Positions 11,450 through 23,446 of a stretch of 64,000 nt of DNA are shown one piece after another. The translations under genes and the position numbers were made by a program. Location: assembly GCA_015227615.1 (NCBI GenBank), contig JAALGZ010000021.1, forward strand, positions 62,001 through 126,000, written 5' to 3'. Positions within the stretch are counted from its first letter, which is position 1; each line of letters begins with the position of its first letter. The notes below the pieces were generated by a model. The model was not told where the DNA came from. It ran no database searches and saw nothing but the letters and a program-made list of their open reading frames with translations. The DNA is from Labyrinthula sp. Ha. Lineage: Eukaryota > Sar > Bigyra > Labyrinthulida > Labyrinthulaceae.

Positions 11450-13950
11450 TTAGGCTGCTTCATCATCAGTAGCTAAGATAGTCCTTCTAAAGTAACTGCT
11501 CTGAAAAATCTGCCCGCAAATTTTGAACTAGCTATGTATCTTAAACACCCCTCGAGGATCCAAATGAAGGTGACTTCCTTTGATTTTTATTCTATTATCT
11601 TCTCATGATATTTCGAGAGATAATAGTAAACAATCATGAATCTCTATTAGAATCGTGCAGTTGTTTGAAAAATGATAACATTGTGAAAGTAATATAACTT
11701 CTTTATGTAAATTTCTGAATTTAATTTTGCGCGGAAAATACAAGTTTCATACTTGCACATATATGATTAATATATTTTCAATAAATAGCTACATATTAAC
11801 CATTAATCTATGCAAAGTGGGTGTATCATTAACCTTTATCTAATAGCCATAAGCTTATATCTTTAAGGATTCATGGCAAGTAAGGCACAAACTTTCATTT
11901 TAAGTTTTAGATTATTTTCACTTTGGGTTTTGTGAAATTAGCTAAGTTTACTTGTGTCTACAAAGCACTCATCAAAAAAATGCTAGGATTTAAATCATTC
12001 TTTCTGACACATGTAATGCTTCTTCTAATTCCGTAAACAACAAAACAGATATCATATTGTGTCCCTATAGAAAGGCACAATAAACCTAAAAGAACTGAGT
12101 GAAAAAGCACAACCTATTCTATTTGTTTTCCAACGACATTCTTCAGTTTTAGATAATCTTATGGCGATACTTTAACACTCTAATACCCAATTTCTACGAT
12201 CGCCTTAGGTTTCTCAATCTTAATTCCTTGCTAAAAAAATTCCTTCTCTGGGGCAATGTTGCTGTTGCCAAAGAAACATACTTCAATTTATCTCCTATTT
12301 AACTCAAATACTTGTCCCATCTGGTTCTTGAACCGATCTAAATTCAGGTCACCATGTAGAATGTCACATACATGAAAATACATAAACACCTATTTTGTTT
12401 ATAAAAACACTAATCAAAAGGACAATTAGCAAGCCCAGGATTTTTGATAAACTCATTAATGCGAGAAGTCTTTAATTCCAAGGCTAACTTCGAAGACCAA
12501 ATAGCAATGATATAGTACTCTAAAGTTTAATCCTATAGTTCATATGATGTCGAGCAAGTTGTTTTATGTAAAACCTATTATCTGATTTTCTATATAGGTA
12601 CATGTTTGTAAATTTCAAATTCTGATGTTCTAACCCTTTGATGCAGCAACCAAGACAAAAAGTTTAATAATTTAGGAAACAATCAGTTGAAGTGTAGTAG
12701 CCCTCAAGAGTTAATATGAGACAAAATCCGTATTTCCCTACTGGCAATAGACCAACAAGATCTGTATGATTTTCTTAAATCATCTAATAACTTTGAGCTC
12801 TTGAACTTTTGCTTTAGCAGGCAGTATTTCTTCAGACAAATCTCCTAAGTCAAAATCTAAACATTGATTCAGTTTCTTAAAATTTTCTCTAAAAAGAATA
12901 TTAACTAATCCAAACCTGTACATTTGTATTATTTCTGGTAAGATGGATCTCCAATTTTGCGATACCAGCCCATTCTTGCAACAGGTGTCAAACCTTGTTT
13001 CACAGCATCTGTTTTGCTTACAAACGACAATAATTAAACCTTGTTTTATCTAATTCTAGATACTAACCTATGGGCACTTCCGATTCACAATCTCAGCACT
13101 ATCATTCAAAAACGTATTTGATCATAACTAATCTGCTAACATCCATGTGGGAAAACCATAGCTTAACTTGTATTCTCATCAAGAGCTATTATTGAGGCTG
13201 GTATTCAAATTAGCTTGAGTTAAGACCCAAATGTCTGTAACATAGCTTACGAGTACAGATATTGGCAACCTCCAAAAAAGTAAGGATAATTTACGATTTC
13301 TGAAGATTCCCGTTAGTTATTTTATTTAACACATATGCAGTCTAGCACCAGGGTCCAAAGAAAGTGGATTCATTTTTTCAAGGTGCTATTTTCAGTTTCA
13401 ATGCAGCAAACATCTGTTTCTCCGGATTTATCTAAATAACTAGGCTCATAGTTTTTTCTTGTGGAATAAAAATTTTTCATTTATTCTTTTCTTTTCTTGA
13501 GATATTCAAAACTCTTGGGGACTGATATTTTTATTCCTAGCAACAATCTGGTTCTTGTTATCCATAACCTTCATTTTTATAAGTCCAGCACTTTCTCTTA
13601 GCGCGTTTTCTTCCCTTGAGAAGTACTTTTAGTATCTGCTTTGAGCCATCGCCTAGTTTCGTAGTAGCTACCCAGAACAACAGATCTTAATAACAACTCA
13701 AAAAAATTCTTTTGAACTTTGTTAGAATATTCATCGTATCTCAGCACATTATTTGTATTGATCTTTAACAACAGTTCATTAAGCTCTGGTGGTAATGATG
13801 AAAACGGGGTGAAATTATTTTTTCATCTATTACAGATAACATCCTGTTTACTTTGATCTGTGTCAAACTGCATTAAAATTAGATACTATCCGAAAAACTA
13901 TGCTCCATATTCACGTTAATCTAACCCGCGTTGAGATTCTTGTAGTTTCA
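11450..13950 (-). mobile_element. Ty1/copia retroelement fossil (gag to RT)
   Basis: A long minus-strand copia relic whose parts appear in family order. There is a gag block with SSLPPELNELLLKINTNN (about 13735-13815), the usual SLP motif. A zinc-knuckle trace with KCWTYKNEGYG lies near 13545-13600. A protease trace LDPGARLHM (about 13335-13375) corresponds to LDSGAS-HM. A GAG-pre-integrase trace MGWYRKIGDPS lies near 12950-12985, and an integrase-core start HTDLVGLLPVGKYGF near 12715-12770. A reverse transcriptase trace ILHGDLNLDRF lies near 12330-12370. Sequence to about 11450 may hold the end of the reverse transcriptase region. It is old, with many breaks, and the LTRs were not recognised. 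It could be the same lineage as the 4250-5160 relic. Confidence 0.75.
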
Positions 13951-16497
13951 AATCATCTGACATTGCAAGTACTGTATTGAATTTTTCTTAAGCCTAATAA
14001 ACCCTCCCTAGAACTAAAGTAAACTCTTCTTAGTACCGCTATAAACAGTTTATTATGTCACTAAATGTCACATTTTCCTGTCTCTGAAACTTTTTCCACT
14101 TCAGTATACTCTTATCGGTTTCTTTGTAATAAATGATTTCCTAGTGTACGAAGAAGATTATTATTTCTTATCTCTCATCTCAAAGCTTAACAGCTGCATT
14201 ACCATATGGGTTCTTACCAGCAGTTATATATATTTTTCGTTACATTTTCCATCAACTGTTATACTAATATCAGTTGTAAAGAAACTTTTCAAATATTAAC
14301 TTACGGCGATTATACAGCTATCAAAAGTTGTTACACTAAACCAATATAGTTCCTCGTGCTATATAATATCTAAAACTAGGCTGTGAAATACCTTTAAATT
14401 GCATAAACAGCCAATATTACTAGAATAAATTTATTTCTTAGGTTCTAGATCTCAACCCGGTATACTAAAATCTTGCTTAACAACCAGAGAAACCTCAGTC
14501 AAATATGCTAGTTTCGTTGAATCTAGAGCTTATTACAGCAAGACATAAAACAATAATAATAATAAGTACTAATTTTGTTTCTTTGACGTATAACTCTTAA
14601 CCAGCTATACAAATTGCGTATTTTGGGGGGGGGTTGTATTGTTTCAATACAATTAAGTCTCAAAAAATTTTCTTGTATAAACAATATAATAATATTTCTC
14701 TTTAAACCTGTCTGAAAACAGTTTGGATTATTTATAACCTTAGCTATTTGAATGATCTGAAAGACATAAAACTCTAGCATTACAAGGAGGTCTGACGGAC
14801 TACAGGAGCCGGATTTTAGTCCATATAACATATAACTTTCATAGTAATGCGTATTTCGATATATTCAATGCTTTAATTGGTTTAACATTATAGAACTCTC
14901 GGTATTCCAAGAAAGTAATTTGTCAAACTGGATCCCGCGTCTAGGTTTTTCAAAATGTACTTGTGTTGTTACCATCTACCTTCAACTCAAGAAAAGCAAA
15001 GTTGCTTAAGCAATAACGAAAACATTATCGCACACTACTTCGTACTCTTCAGAGGTTCCAGATGCTCCAAGATGATTGACGTGGTGTCCTGAGAGTGCTT
15101 AAACCAAATTCCTTATTTCTTGGCTTGGTGTGATGGCGGAATACTCTTTCATGGCACAGTTGCAACTCATCGCCCTCATCCTAGTTTCAAGTTATTCTCC
15201 AATAGTCTTGAAACTTCATGAGGAGAGCAATATACATAGAAAGAGAAAACCGGAATAAAAATTAAATTAAGAACATAGTATACCCATTATGTATAAACGA
15301 TTCTGAGATTTGAAGTCTAATTTTGGGCATAATTTCAATTTGCATGAGTTGTTTAAAAGTGTCGGGAAATTTATGAACAAAACGGGAAATCCCGAATGTT
15401 ATAAAAATGTACTTTTGAGAAAGACCGAAAGGAAAAATAAGACAACAATATAAATTGTATAACATTTTGGTAATGAATCTAAATTTCTATTTCTATTTAA
15501 TGTGTCTTAAATTCAACATAGTTACATAAAAAGCATTTCTTAAGATGGAAATTTATAATTTCCAGTTTCAAACTATTCACATAACCTAAACAGGTTTATA
15601 TAAGGAAAAAGCAAGGAAAAAATCGAGTTCAAGAATTTGATCTGTCTCTAAACAACAATCCACCACTTCAAATATTAGTGCCGCCAATAAATTAAGACAG
15701 TGAATTCCAGCAATTGAAGAATTTGGTATTTTCAAAACCCAATACTCTTAATTCTTTGAATGAAAACAAAGTAGATAGTTATCTACGGGAAATTACCAAA
15801 GTAATAAAACAACTTAGCACTTTTAGAGAGCGCTCCTATTGTTTTGCTTTACTTCATTAATAAAAATCAACATTCACATATTAGAAACTTGTGTTCAGGA
15901 AATGATTTAAGGACTGTTGAGTCTTAGAAAAAAGGATTTTAACACAGTTTTAAAAAATAAAACATGGATTCATTTATTCTTTTTGCAAGAACATTAACTA
16001 AAATAAGATATATTTTCAAAGAAAATAAGGTTAATTTAACACTTTATTCTACTTAAACAATATCTAAGCTAAAAAGCTGTCATAGCAAAAAGGATCTTGA
16101 AAAGCAAGGTATTTAGATATTGGAAGCTGATATTAACTAAAGATTTTCAAACTGTCTTAATCAGAGAGAGTATTTAGAATTAGGTGTTAATGCAAGATCA
16201 ATTTTGATCTAGTGTCCAAGTGAGCATACTGTTGTTAATCTTGAAGGAAAACTGTTAAATCTATTGAATTCTTATATTTTGGGGTAAGCAAAGAAGTTAT
16301 TCTAAGAGTAAAACAGTAAGAGCCTTTATTTATCCTATAGAAGAATAATAAATTATTCATTTAGTAAACATAGAAAATTATATAACTTATTGTATCATAC
16401 TAAAATATGGCGAACATGAATTTTTGTTTTTAACTAATTTATCACGTTCATAAGAAGAAATTTAAACAAAATCAATATAAAAAAATTTAGTTGAAGA
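13951..16497. other. Decayed sequence with a 9-G run
   Basis: No gene was recognised. It probably includes the left part of the copia relic's gag or leader. A homopolymer of nine G at 14625-14633 stands out in this AT-rich background. From about 15470 the sequence returns to the low GC of the host-gene island that starts at 16498. Confidence 0.4.
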
Positions 16498-17043
16498 TTA
16501 AGTGAAAAAACTAACCAATGATAAAAGACTAGAAAACCAAATATTTAATACTAAACTTTGAATATATGAATTTCCGGCACTATTTAGACCACAAATACTT
16601 AATTCATTTTCACAACCAATAAAAAGTTCACCAACTTCTTTAAAGTCAATTATTTCTTGTATAAGAGTATTATTATCACAGTTGAAACAATTACGTAATT
16701 GACAGATTACTGCAGTAGGAAAAAGTTCTAAAACATCTGGAGTACATAAACCTTCTTTACCAAATATCTCTTCTCTTCTTTCAGCAAACTCTTCTGGAGA
16801 TAATCCTACAATCTCAGTTAATTCTTCAAATTCTTCCTGGACTTCTGGAGAAAAAGAAGCAATTGCTTCATTAACTGCAGTTTCAAAAGGTAAGAAACAT
16901 TCTGTAAAACTAAAATATTCATATTCACAGTCTTGTTCACGCAAAGAAGAATAATATTCTTGACTTATCCATTTACCTGATTCAAACTTAGTTTTGACAC
17001 GATTAATGAATAACATGTTGAAAGATAGAATGTATTTATTCAT
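16498..17043 (-). CDS. Small cysteine-rich protein, possibly GPI-anchored
   Basis: An intact 181-residue frame of unknown family. The N-terminus (YILSFNMLFI, about 4-13) is mildly hydrophobic and could be a weak signal peptide or anchor. The middle is acidic and rich in Glu, and carries eight cysteines, including C-x5-C and C-x2-C spacing around 118-128. The last 25 residues are hydrophobic after a small-residue GNS stretch, the pattern of a GPI-attachment signal or a tail anchor. I infer a secreted or surface protein stabilised by disulfides. The ATG chosen is the only early one, and A-rich sequence precedes it. It ends in TAA. It shares strand and AT-rich setting with the two membrane-protein paralogues at 19429-22322. 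No enzyme motif was seen. Confidence 0.75.
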   Translation of the reverse strand: MNKYILSFNMLFINRVKTKFESGKWISQEYYSSLREQDCEYEYFSFTECFLPFETAVNEAIASFSPEVQEEFEELTEIVGLSPEEFAERREEIFGKEGLCTPDVLELFPTAVICQLRNCFNCDNNTLIQEIIDFKEVGELFIGCENELSICGLNSAGNSYIQSLVLNIWFSSLLSLVSFFT

Positions 17044-19428
17044 TTTTTTTGGTTTTGGTAGATTTTTATATATAGTAGAAATTTCTTTGGGTATTACTTT
17101 TTAAGAATATAAACCGGGAATATTATAATTTATATCTGATATGGTATTTTTTTCTGTTTTGTGAACTTAGTTTATAAAAATTTTATATATGAATAGAATA
17201 CAGAATATTTTGTTTAGACTATTAAATTAGATATTATTATTTATTTTGATCATAACAACATAAAAATAAGAAATCAAGTTTGACTATTATTAGAATAAGA
17301 CATAACAGAAAATAATAAGTTTTTAATAACTAAAAAATATTATAATTCTCTGAAGTGAACCTTGGTTTCTTTTCTTAACCAAAATATGAATTATGCCTCT
17401 TGAAACTTGGGCTAATTCTTTTTCTTAAACATATGTTAATCATCGATGGAACCATTAAGTCTCCAGTTTTTATTATATGTCTATTAGTCAGTTTTAAATA
17501 CCTGATAAATGGTTCCTCTAGTATTATACTTAGAGCATTAAAGAAAAAGTTTCTTCAAAGTTCTTATCTATCCTTCAATTTCTAGTATTAGATATTATAA
17601 CAGAATATAGATACGAAATGGTGTTTATTTGTCGTTGCTCATGATCTATCCGACAGTATTGTAACAAAGTTGGATACAGAAAAACAAGTCTAATTGGAAC
17701 CAAGAAGGGTGAAATCTTAGCAGCTTTATAATAATAATATTTCAAATTGTTTTTTTTTTGTTATCTCTATGATATAACTATTCTCTTGTTAAATAATACA
17801 ATATATCTTATACATTGCCAAAAAAAAGAGTTAGAATAATGGTGAATTAGGTTTGATAGCTATCATGGATATAAAATTTAGTTTTTAGTATAGATATATA
17901 TATAATACAATTCTCTTGATGTTAGAAAATAATGATATAATCAACTTAGACGGTGATAGAAATATAAAATATTATTAAATTCATATTTGCTTCGCCTAAT
18001 ATAAAATATACCCCAATACACATTAGATGTGAAATAATCATTAAGGTATTTCTTAAACTCATTTCATGAACTGATTTTGCATTTCAGTGTTTGCGACAAT
18101 CCTGGTGTCAAAATATAATATTTACTCCTATATTAACAATATCTTATGCTTTGGAGAATAATTTATCACTTTAAATGACTCTATTAATTTTCAACTATTC
18201 CTTCTCAATATTATAGCTATTTTGTTCTTAGGATGCTCCAATTCAAGCTTGTTCTCAGAAGAGTTTACATGGAATTTCATACTTTCATAAAAATATCTGA
18301 AACTCGATCCCCTATCAATATATTCACAACTAAACAATATTACCGCCACATAGGAAACTATGTTTTACAGAATGAAATTAGAATCTATTTTCTTCTTACA
18401 GAACAATATTTTCTTCAAATTAGAAAATATAATAGATTGAACTGTTCAAAATAAATAAAGTATTATAGATTAGACTAATAAATAGGAAAATAATATAAAC
18501 GACAAGTTTGAGCATCTTAAGATAAAATTTTCTGTTGCTTTCGCTTGCTTATAAAAGTTGACATGATTCTAATTTTGAATAGGATTTCTTTAGTGGTTTG
18601 AGTATTTTTCTATCAGAAACTAAAATGAAATAATAACAGAAGAATATAAACATTTTTTCTCATTTACTTATAATATTAATTCAATAAAAAATACAACAAA
18701 GCTTCTGTTGATGTAAAATTTCTGAACTCATTCATTTTTTGTTAATAAGTATCTTTGAAATATTTGCACAAGAGTTAAATACAGTTTAGAATACTTTGAT
18801 TTAGGACTCAAGTAATTTCGCAAAATAAACTAAGCAAGGAAGCTTGGGTAAAGTTTTTATATTTTCATCAGAATATATTCCAAAGGATTTTATTTTATTA
18901 GTGGGACTAAATATTAATTTTTGGTCTATTAAACAGTAATAAAAAAACACTAAATCCAAATGAAATAATTTCATCCTTGCCTTCACATCAAGATGTCTAC
19001 TTGAAATTCTCTATTAACAAATTTATCTTTTCCTTTTTCCTTCATACAAAAAAACAAAATACATTTGCATCTATTTTCTATCTCCTCTCTACTAAAACAA
19101 GACAAATTTATTAGACTTTATACGAGTAAAACTTCTTTTTTAATACTTTAATAATCTTAAACCCGGATCTAGCTTTTTTATTCAATACCATCTCTATATC
19201 TTGACCTTTTAACACGCCATCCTTCAAATATAGTTTTGAAACTATGCTTAGCAGAAAAAATGAACTAAATAATTTATTTCTTCTTATTAAATTTTTTATT
19301 CAATAAACAGACAATACAAATTAAAAACAACTTTTAATTCTTTAGTAAGTTTATGAAATTCACAGAATTAACTATAGATTAATAAATAGTAAACTCCATA
19401 CTTCACTTCACTTTTACTATAGCCGAAG
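17044..19428. other. AT-rich intergenic spacer
   Basis: This is 2.4 kb of very AT-rich sequence with only frames of 60-75 codons, none with the A/T-ending codon pattern and length of neighbouring genes. Nothing further was recognised. Confidence 0.5.
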
Positions 19429-20178
19429 CTATGAATTAACCTTTATGGAATAGTAGTTAAATATTTCTTCACACACTTGTTCAAAAGAAACTACCTCATA
19501 TTTTACAGCGTGAAGAACATCTGGTGTCAAAATAACTCTTCTGTTATTTGAATACAAAACTAAGTAATCCTTAGTTATAAAAGAATAATCATAGTAATGA
19601 GATTCGGAAATTACACGAATATCTTCCATAGGAATATAAAACATATCTTTTGTTTTTAATCTATAAACTGTTTGTTGATTTTCTTTACTAAATCCAAGCA
19701 TTTCCTTAATCTTTGAGAACAATACTAAACAACAATTTTCATATTTAGTCTCTTCCAAAGTTCTCCAATGAATAAAAATACCAAAAGGATCGACAAGAAT
19801 ACTTTGTGCAATAAAATCATTTGAAATATTTGTCCAAGATAGTTCCTTTAAATGTGAGTAAAGAGTACATTTTAGTGTCCAGATAACTATAGAGCAAAAG
19901 TCAAATAAAACATAAAAAGGTAGAAAAATACAACAGAACATAGTTAATATAAAACTTGAAATCCCAGGTTCATCACATAATAACATATGGTAGTCACTAC
20001 AAGCAAGTTCTGAAAATCTTCTCTTAATATGTTTTAATTTAGTTTTATCTGATACTTCAATAAAATTAATAGAAAATATTGAGGCTGGAATATCATTTTC
20101 ATCCATATATCGAAAATATTCATTCACTACAAACCCAGTTAGTTTTTCAGTAGGTGGAAATTTTTCATATATACTCAT
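19429..20178 (-). CDS. Membrane-hairpin protein, paralogue 1 of a tandem pair
   Basis: An intact 249-residue protein of unknown family, clearly related to the gene at 21558-22322. Shared blocks in order are FP-x3-EKL near the N-terminus, IEVSDK-x-KL at about 40-48, a long hydrophobic stretch at about 76-104 that could form a membrane hairpin or one to two helices, and a D-x2-GIF-x-HWR motif at about 131-141. After it come a (D/S)MFYIP block and an LTP-(D/E)-V block near the C-terminus. The C-terminal half looks beta-rich, with short alternating hydrophobic strands after the hairpin, reminiscent of membrane proteins carrying bacterial-type PH or YcxB-like domains. That is an inference from pattern only. 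There is no signal peptide. It ends in TAG. The 1.4 kb to its paralogue is noncoding. Confidence 0.88.
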   Translation of the reverse strand: MSIYEKFPPTEKLTGFVVNEYFRYMDENDIPASIFSINFIEVSDKTKLKHIKRRFSELACSDYHMLLCDEPGISSFILTMFCCIFLPFYVLFDFCSIVIWTLKCTLYSHLKELSWTNISNDFIAQSILVDPFGIFIHWRTLEETKYENCCLVLFSKIKEMLGFSKENQQTVYRLKTKDMFYIPMEDIRVISESHYYDYSFITKDYLVLYSNNRRVILTPDVLHAVKYEVVSFEQVCEEIFNYYSIKVNS

Positions 20179-21557
20179 TTATTTTATATTTGATATGCTA
20201 AAAATATTCAATACCAAAAAAATATGTTTTTGTATATGTTCCGTATTCTATCCAGACTATAAGAATTAATCCCAAGTTTATTGTTCAAATGAGACCTTTT
20301 ATGCTGAAAGTGTTTACTGATAATATATGAAGATAATAACTTGTTCAATTTTTATTATATAAAATGCACAAAGAATTTTCTTAAGTTTGAATTTCTTCAA
20401 CGGGTTCAAGAAGCGCAGAAGTTAAGAGAAGTTAATCTATTTCTTGTACAACTATTTCAAACATTCTTTTTGCATATTTTAGTACCATAAAGATAATTGA
20501 ACATTTCTAAGAATTAAAATAAGATATATAAACTTGATATTATTATTTTATTATCTTTTTCATGAATGAATATATTATTTTTTAAATTATTTATTGTTTA
20601 GTGAATATATTTCTTACTTAAAATGTCCCAATTTATATTTTTATGTTTCTGGGACATTATTTATCCAGGAATAAATATAATTCAGAAGTGGGAACAAAAA
20701 AAAAGAGACGTAAACATTCCCTTATTAATATCATTCAAACAGACAGAATATGGTTTATGTGCTCTCATTCTACGCCTTTGATTTTTCTGTTTCTTTTATA
20801 TAATTTTCTTATATCTTGTTATATTTAAAGTATATGAGCAGCAGATAATCTTCTCAGATATAGATTTGATAGGAATGAAAAGGGTAAGTTTTGTGCTTAG
20901 AAAAATCTTTTTCAATACCAATATTGTCTCCAGTATAACTAGAGAAAATAATGCTAAAATATTATAAAAGTTTAAAGTGTATTTGCTAGAGTTGAAGAAA
21001 GATTTGCTAAGAGTGAATATTAGACTTGCTAAATTAGGGAGAAAAAAAAGACAGCATAAGATTGTACTTGAATAAAGTTTGTTGAAAACAAATAAAAAAA
21101 ATGTGATATATTATCTTCAAATATATTTTTGCTTAATCGAAATAGTTTACTATTCCAGCGGAGAATTCATAGACTTTAAATGCTCATTAGTTGTCTGTAT
21201 GTTTAAATGAGATTTCAATCGCAAGAAATAACAAAGTTTCATATTGACTTTGTATAAAAACTATGAAATTAATACATCTCTCCAGTTAAATATGATTTCT
21301 ATGTTTTTTTTTATATTTACTATACAAAAAAGTAACAGCTTTATTTGTTTGTTGAAATGTTCTTGCAAGTAAATCTATGTTTTTCAAGAAAATATTAATC
21401 CAAATTCTTGGTATTGTAACAAATATTTAAATAGTAACTGAAGAAAAATAACACAGTAAAATTATTATCTTTTAAATATTTATTCGCAATAATATCAAAG
21501 TAATCTTTTAAAAAGTTTGATATGACAGAAAATATATATGAATATTTATCGCTTCTC
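20179..21557. other. AT-rich intergenic spacer between the paralogues
   Basis: No gene was seen. A third decayed copy of the flanking paralogues was looked for by their HWR, EVSDK and FYIP motifs and not found. Confidence 0.45.
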
Positions 21558-22322
21558 TCATTCTCCAAAAAAAGTAAAATAGCAATTAAGAGATGTTTTC
21601 GTATAATAACTATATACATATTCTATGAAATTATTTTCTGATATTATTTTGAATGATGTATTTTTTGATACTTCTGGAGTTAAAGTAATATATCTTCCTT
21701 GATAAAATCCAATATAATATCCTTTAATTCTATAACTATATGGTAAGCTATCTCTTATAACTTTTAACTTACCATGAGGAATATAAAACATAGAATCAGT
21801 TTCAAGTTCATCAAATTCAGTTGAGCTAGAGTAAGAAAATAAGCAGTTGAAGACACTCAATATATTTTTTTGGGGGTAACACTCATTTGAACTCTTTCTC
21901 CAATGAAAAAATATTCCATTGTTATCTATTATTAAGCTCTGAGATAAAAAATCAGAATAAAATGGTTCTTGTTCTATTTTTTTCTTTTGAAATTCAGCAA
22001 AAAGTTTACATTGAATACTCCAAAAAATAATACAAAAAATATCATATATGAAATAGAAAGGAAAAAGAATTAAACCCAAACAAAATGAAATAAATTTTTG
22101 GCATAGGTTATTATTTTTTCCATTTTGATAAAGACAGTGGAAGCTTTCTAACCTTGGATATTCTTTCTTCAGTTGATGAAGTTTAGATTTATCAGAAACT
22201 TCAATTAGACGAACACCAAGACAGGAATATGATAAGTAATGAGTTTCCATATATTTATTATATTCATCAAGTACAAATTCTCTCAGTTTTTCTTTTGATG
22301 GAAAATTTTCAGTTGAATTCAT
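21558..22322 (-). CDS. Membrane-hairpin protein, paralogue 2 of a tandem pair
   Basis: A 254-residue protein related to the 19429-20178 product over its whole length. It has ENFPSKEKL at the start, LIEVSDKSKL at about 39-48, a hydrophobic stretch at about 77-106 (FISFCLGLILFPFYFIYDIF and onward), IIDNNGIFFHWR after the hairpin, then SMFYIP and LTPEV. The ATG at 22322 is preferred over the longer open frame upstream, because similarity to the paralogue starts exactly there and the upstream part has no ATG. It ends in TGA, the only TGA stop among the host genes here. The two proteins have diverged widely while keeping the motifs, so the duplication is not recent and both copies have probably been under selection. 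The function is unknown. Confidence 0.88.
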   Translation of the reverse strand: MNSTENFPSKEKLREFVLDEYNKYMETHYLSYSCLGVRLIEVSDKSKLHQLKKEYPRLESFHCLYQNGKNNNLCQKFISFCLGLILFPFYFIYDIFCIIFWSIQCKLFAEFQKKKIEQEPFYSDFLSQSLIIDNNGIFFHWRKSSNECYPQKNILSVFNCLFSYSSSTEFDELETDSMFYIPHGKLKVIRDSLPYSYRIKGYYIGFYQGRYITLTPEVSKNTSFKIISENNFIEYVYSYYTKTSLNCYFTFFGE

Positions 22323-23197
22323 TTTTTTATATATTTTGAATAAATATTTGTAATTGAAATGGTTCCCATATTTTTTCAAATTGATATCATTTTAGAACAT
22401 TTTTTTACGTAAAACAGAACAGTTTTCGTAAAATAATTAAAATAAAAATCCACAATTTAATTTTACATCAACTAAAATTTGTTTACTATATATCCCAAAG
22501 TAGATAAAATTTGATTATGTTGATTTTGATCTTGTACAAAATTGAATATCTAGAAATCTGCCTTCAAACTAAAAATTCTGTACTAAGATTCTAATCATAA
22601 TGCACATTAAAAACAAATTATTAATCACACCTGTAGCTTTAATAAGCAACCGGTAAATCTAACTAGAATAATCTATAAACTCTTTCTTCTACAAATTCTC
22701 TTTCAGTACACACTTGAATTATATCTCATGAAGTTATGATTTGCTTCTCAATTTTCCTTTTCTAAGACTATTATATTATAAGAAACCCTATGATTAAACA
22801 TTTCATTAGGTTAACCACTATGTTATATTATTTTTTCATCTTATTCTATTTTAATGGTGGTTTAATAAATATACCAGTCCCCTTAGAGGTTCTTGCTACT
22901 TTCCATGATCAAGTCTTCGCATATAACATGAGAACTCTAGGTATTTTGATTGTTAGCAACTGATATCTTATAAAATAAGTTTCGAAAGCTTTGAAATGTA
23001 CCATATGTCAGTTGCTTCCTAGATATGTATTCCTAGTCTTTATCAATGATATTGTACCAAGGGCCAATACTACGATAACAAAACGACTAACTATCATTGG
23101 TAGTATATGACATCTCTCCATACTCCAATCTTAGTATTAAAACTCTCCGTGGGATAGACATGAATCATTAAGTCAGTAAGCACTTTATCGTGTAAGA
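22323..23197. other. Intergenic spacer with a hAT-like terminal sequence
   Basis: No gene was seen. At 22779-22790 the 12-mer TAAGAAACCCTA is identical to the right terminal inverted repeat of the element at 60573-61596, with similar bases just inside it. A matching left end was not found. Confidence 0.4.
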
Positions 23198-23446
23198 GTG
23201 TATCGCGGAATTTACTTCGTTGTAGTTGAAAGGAAACTCTTTCCTCAGGGGAGTTGTACTACACTTATATTGGCTATGGCTTTGAAGGTTTTCATTAGAA
23301 AATCGATTGAAAAGAACCTGAGAATTGACAAAAGGGTTTATAAGATAATAAAATGGATCAAAAGTGACGGTAAAAACATGGAAACATTATACGAAGATCG
23401 TTCAGTGACTCTAACTCGGGTTAAGGTAAGGCAGAATGATAATTAA
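23198..23446 (+). mobile_element. LINE-like reverse transcriptase fragment
   Basis: An 82-codon open stretch whose middle reads FPQGSCTTLILAMALKVFIR, close to the non-LTR motif (R)QGCPLSPLLF-LAL-PLIR. About 30 residues later comes LYEDRSVTLTRVKV, which aligns with the YADDVTLF active-site block. The first Asp of the DD pair is replaced (YED-R instead of YADD), so it cannot be active. There is no convincing extension on either side. It is a decayed fragment of a LINE, and a chance match is possible because only two motifs are seen. Confidence 0.42.

Noticed and set aside
14523-14831. Minus frame beginning MLYGLKSG, like the copia ALYGLKQ block
   Set aside because: It lies upstream of the copia gag relic on the same strand, where RT cannot be, and nothing around it supports RT.
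15262-15465. Minus frame with FPFGLSQ, like the gypsy MPFGL block
   Set aside because: Single short motif, no neighbouring RT motifs in order.
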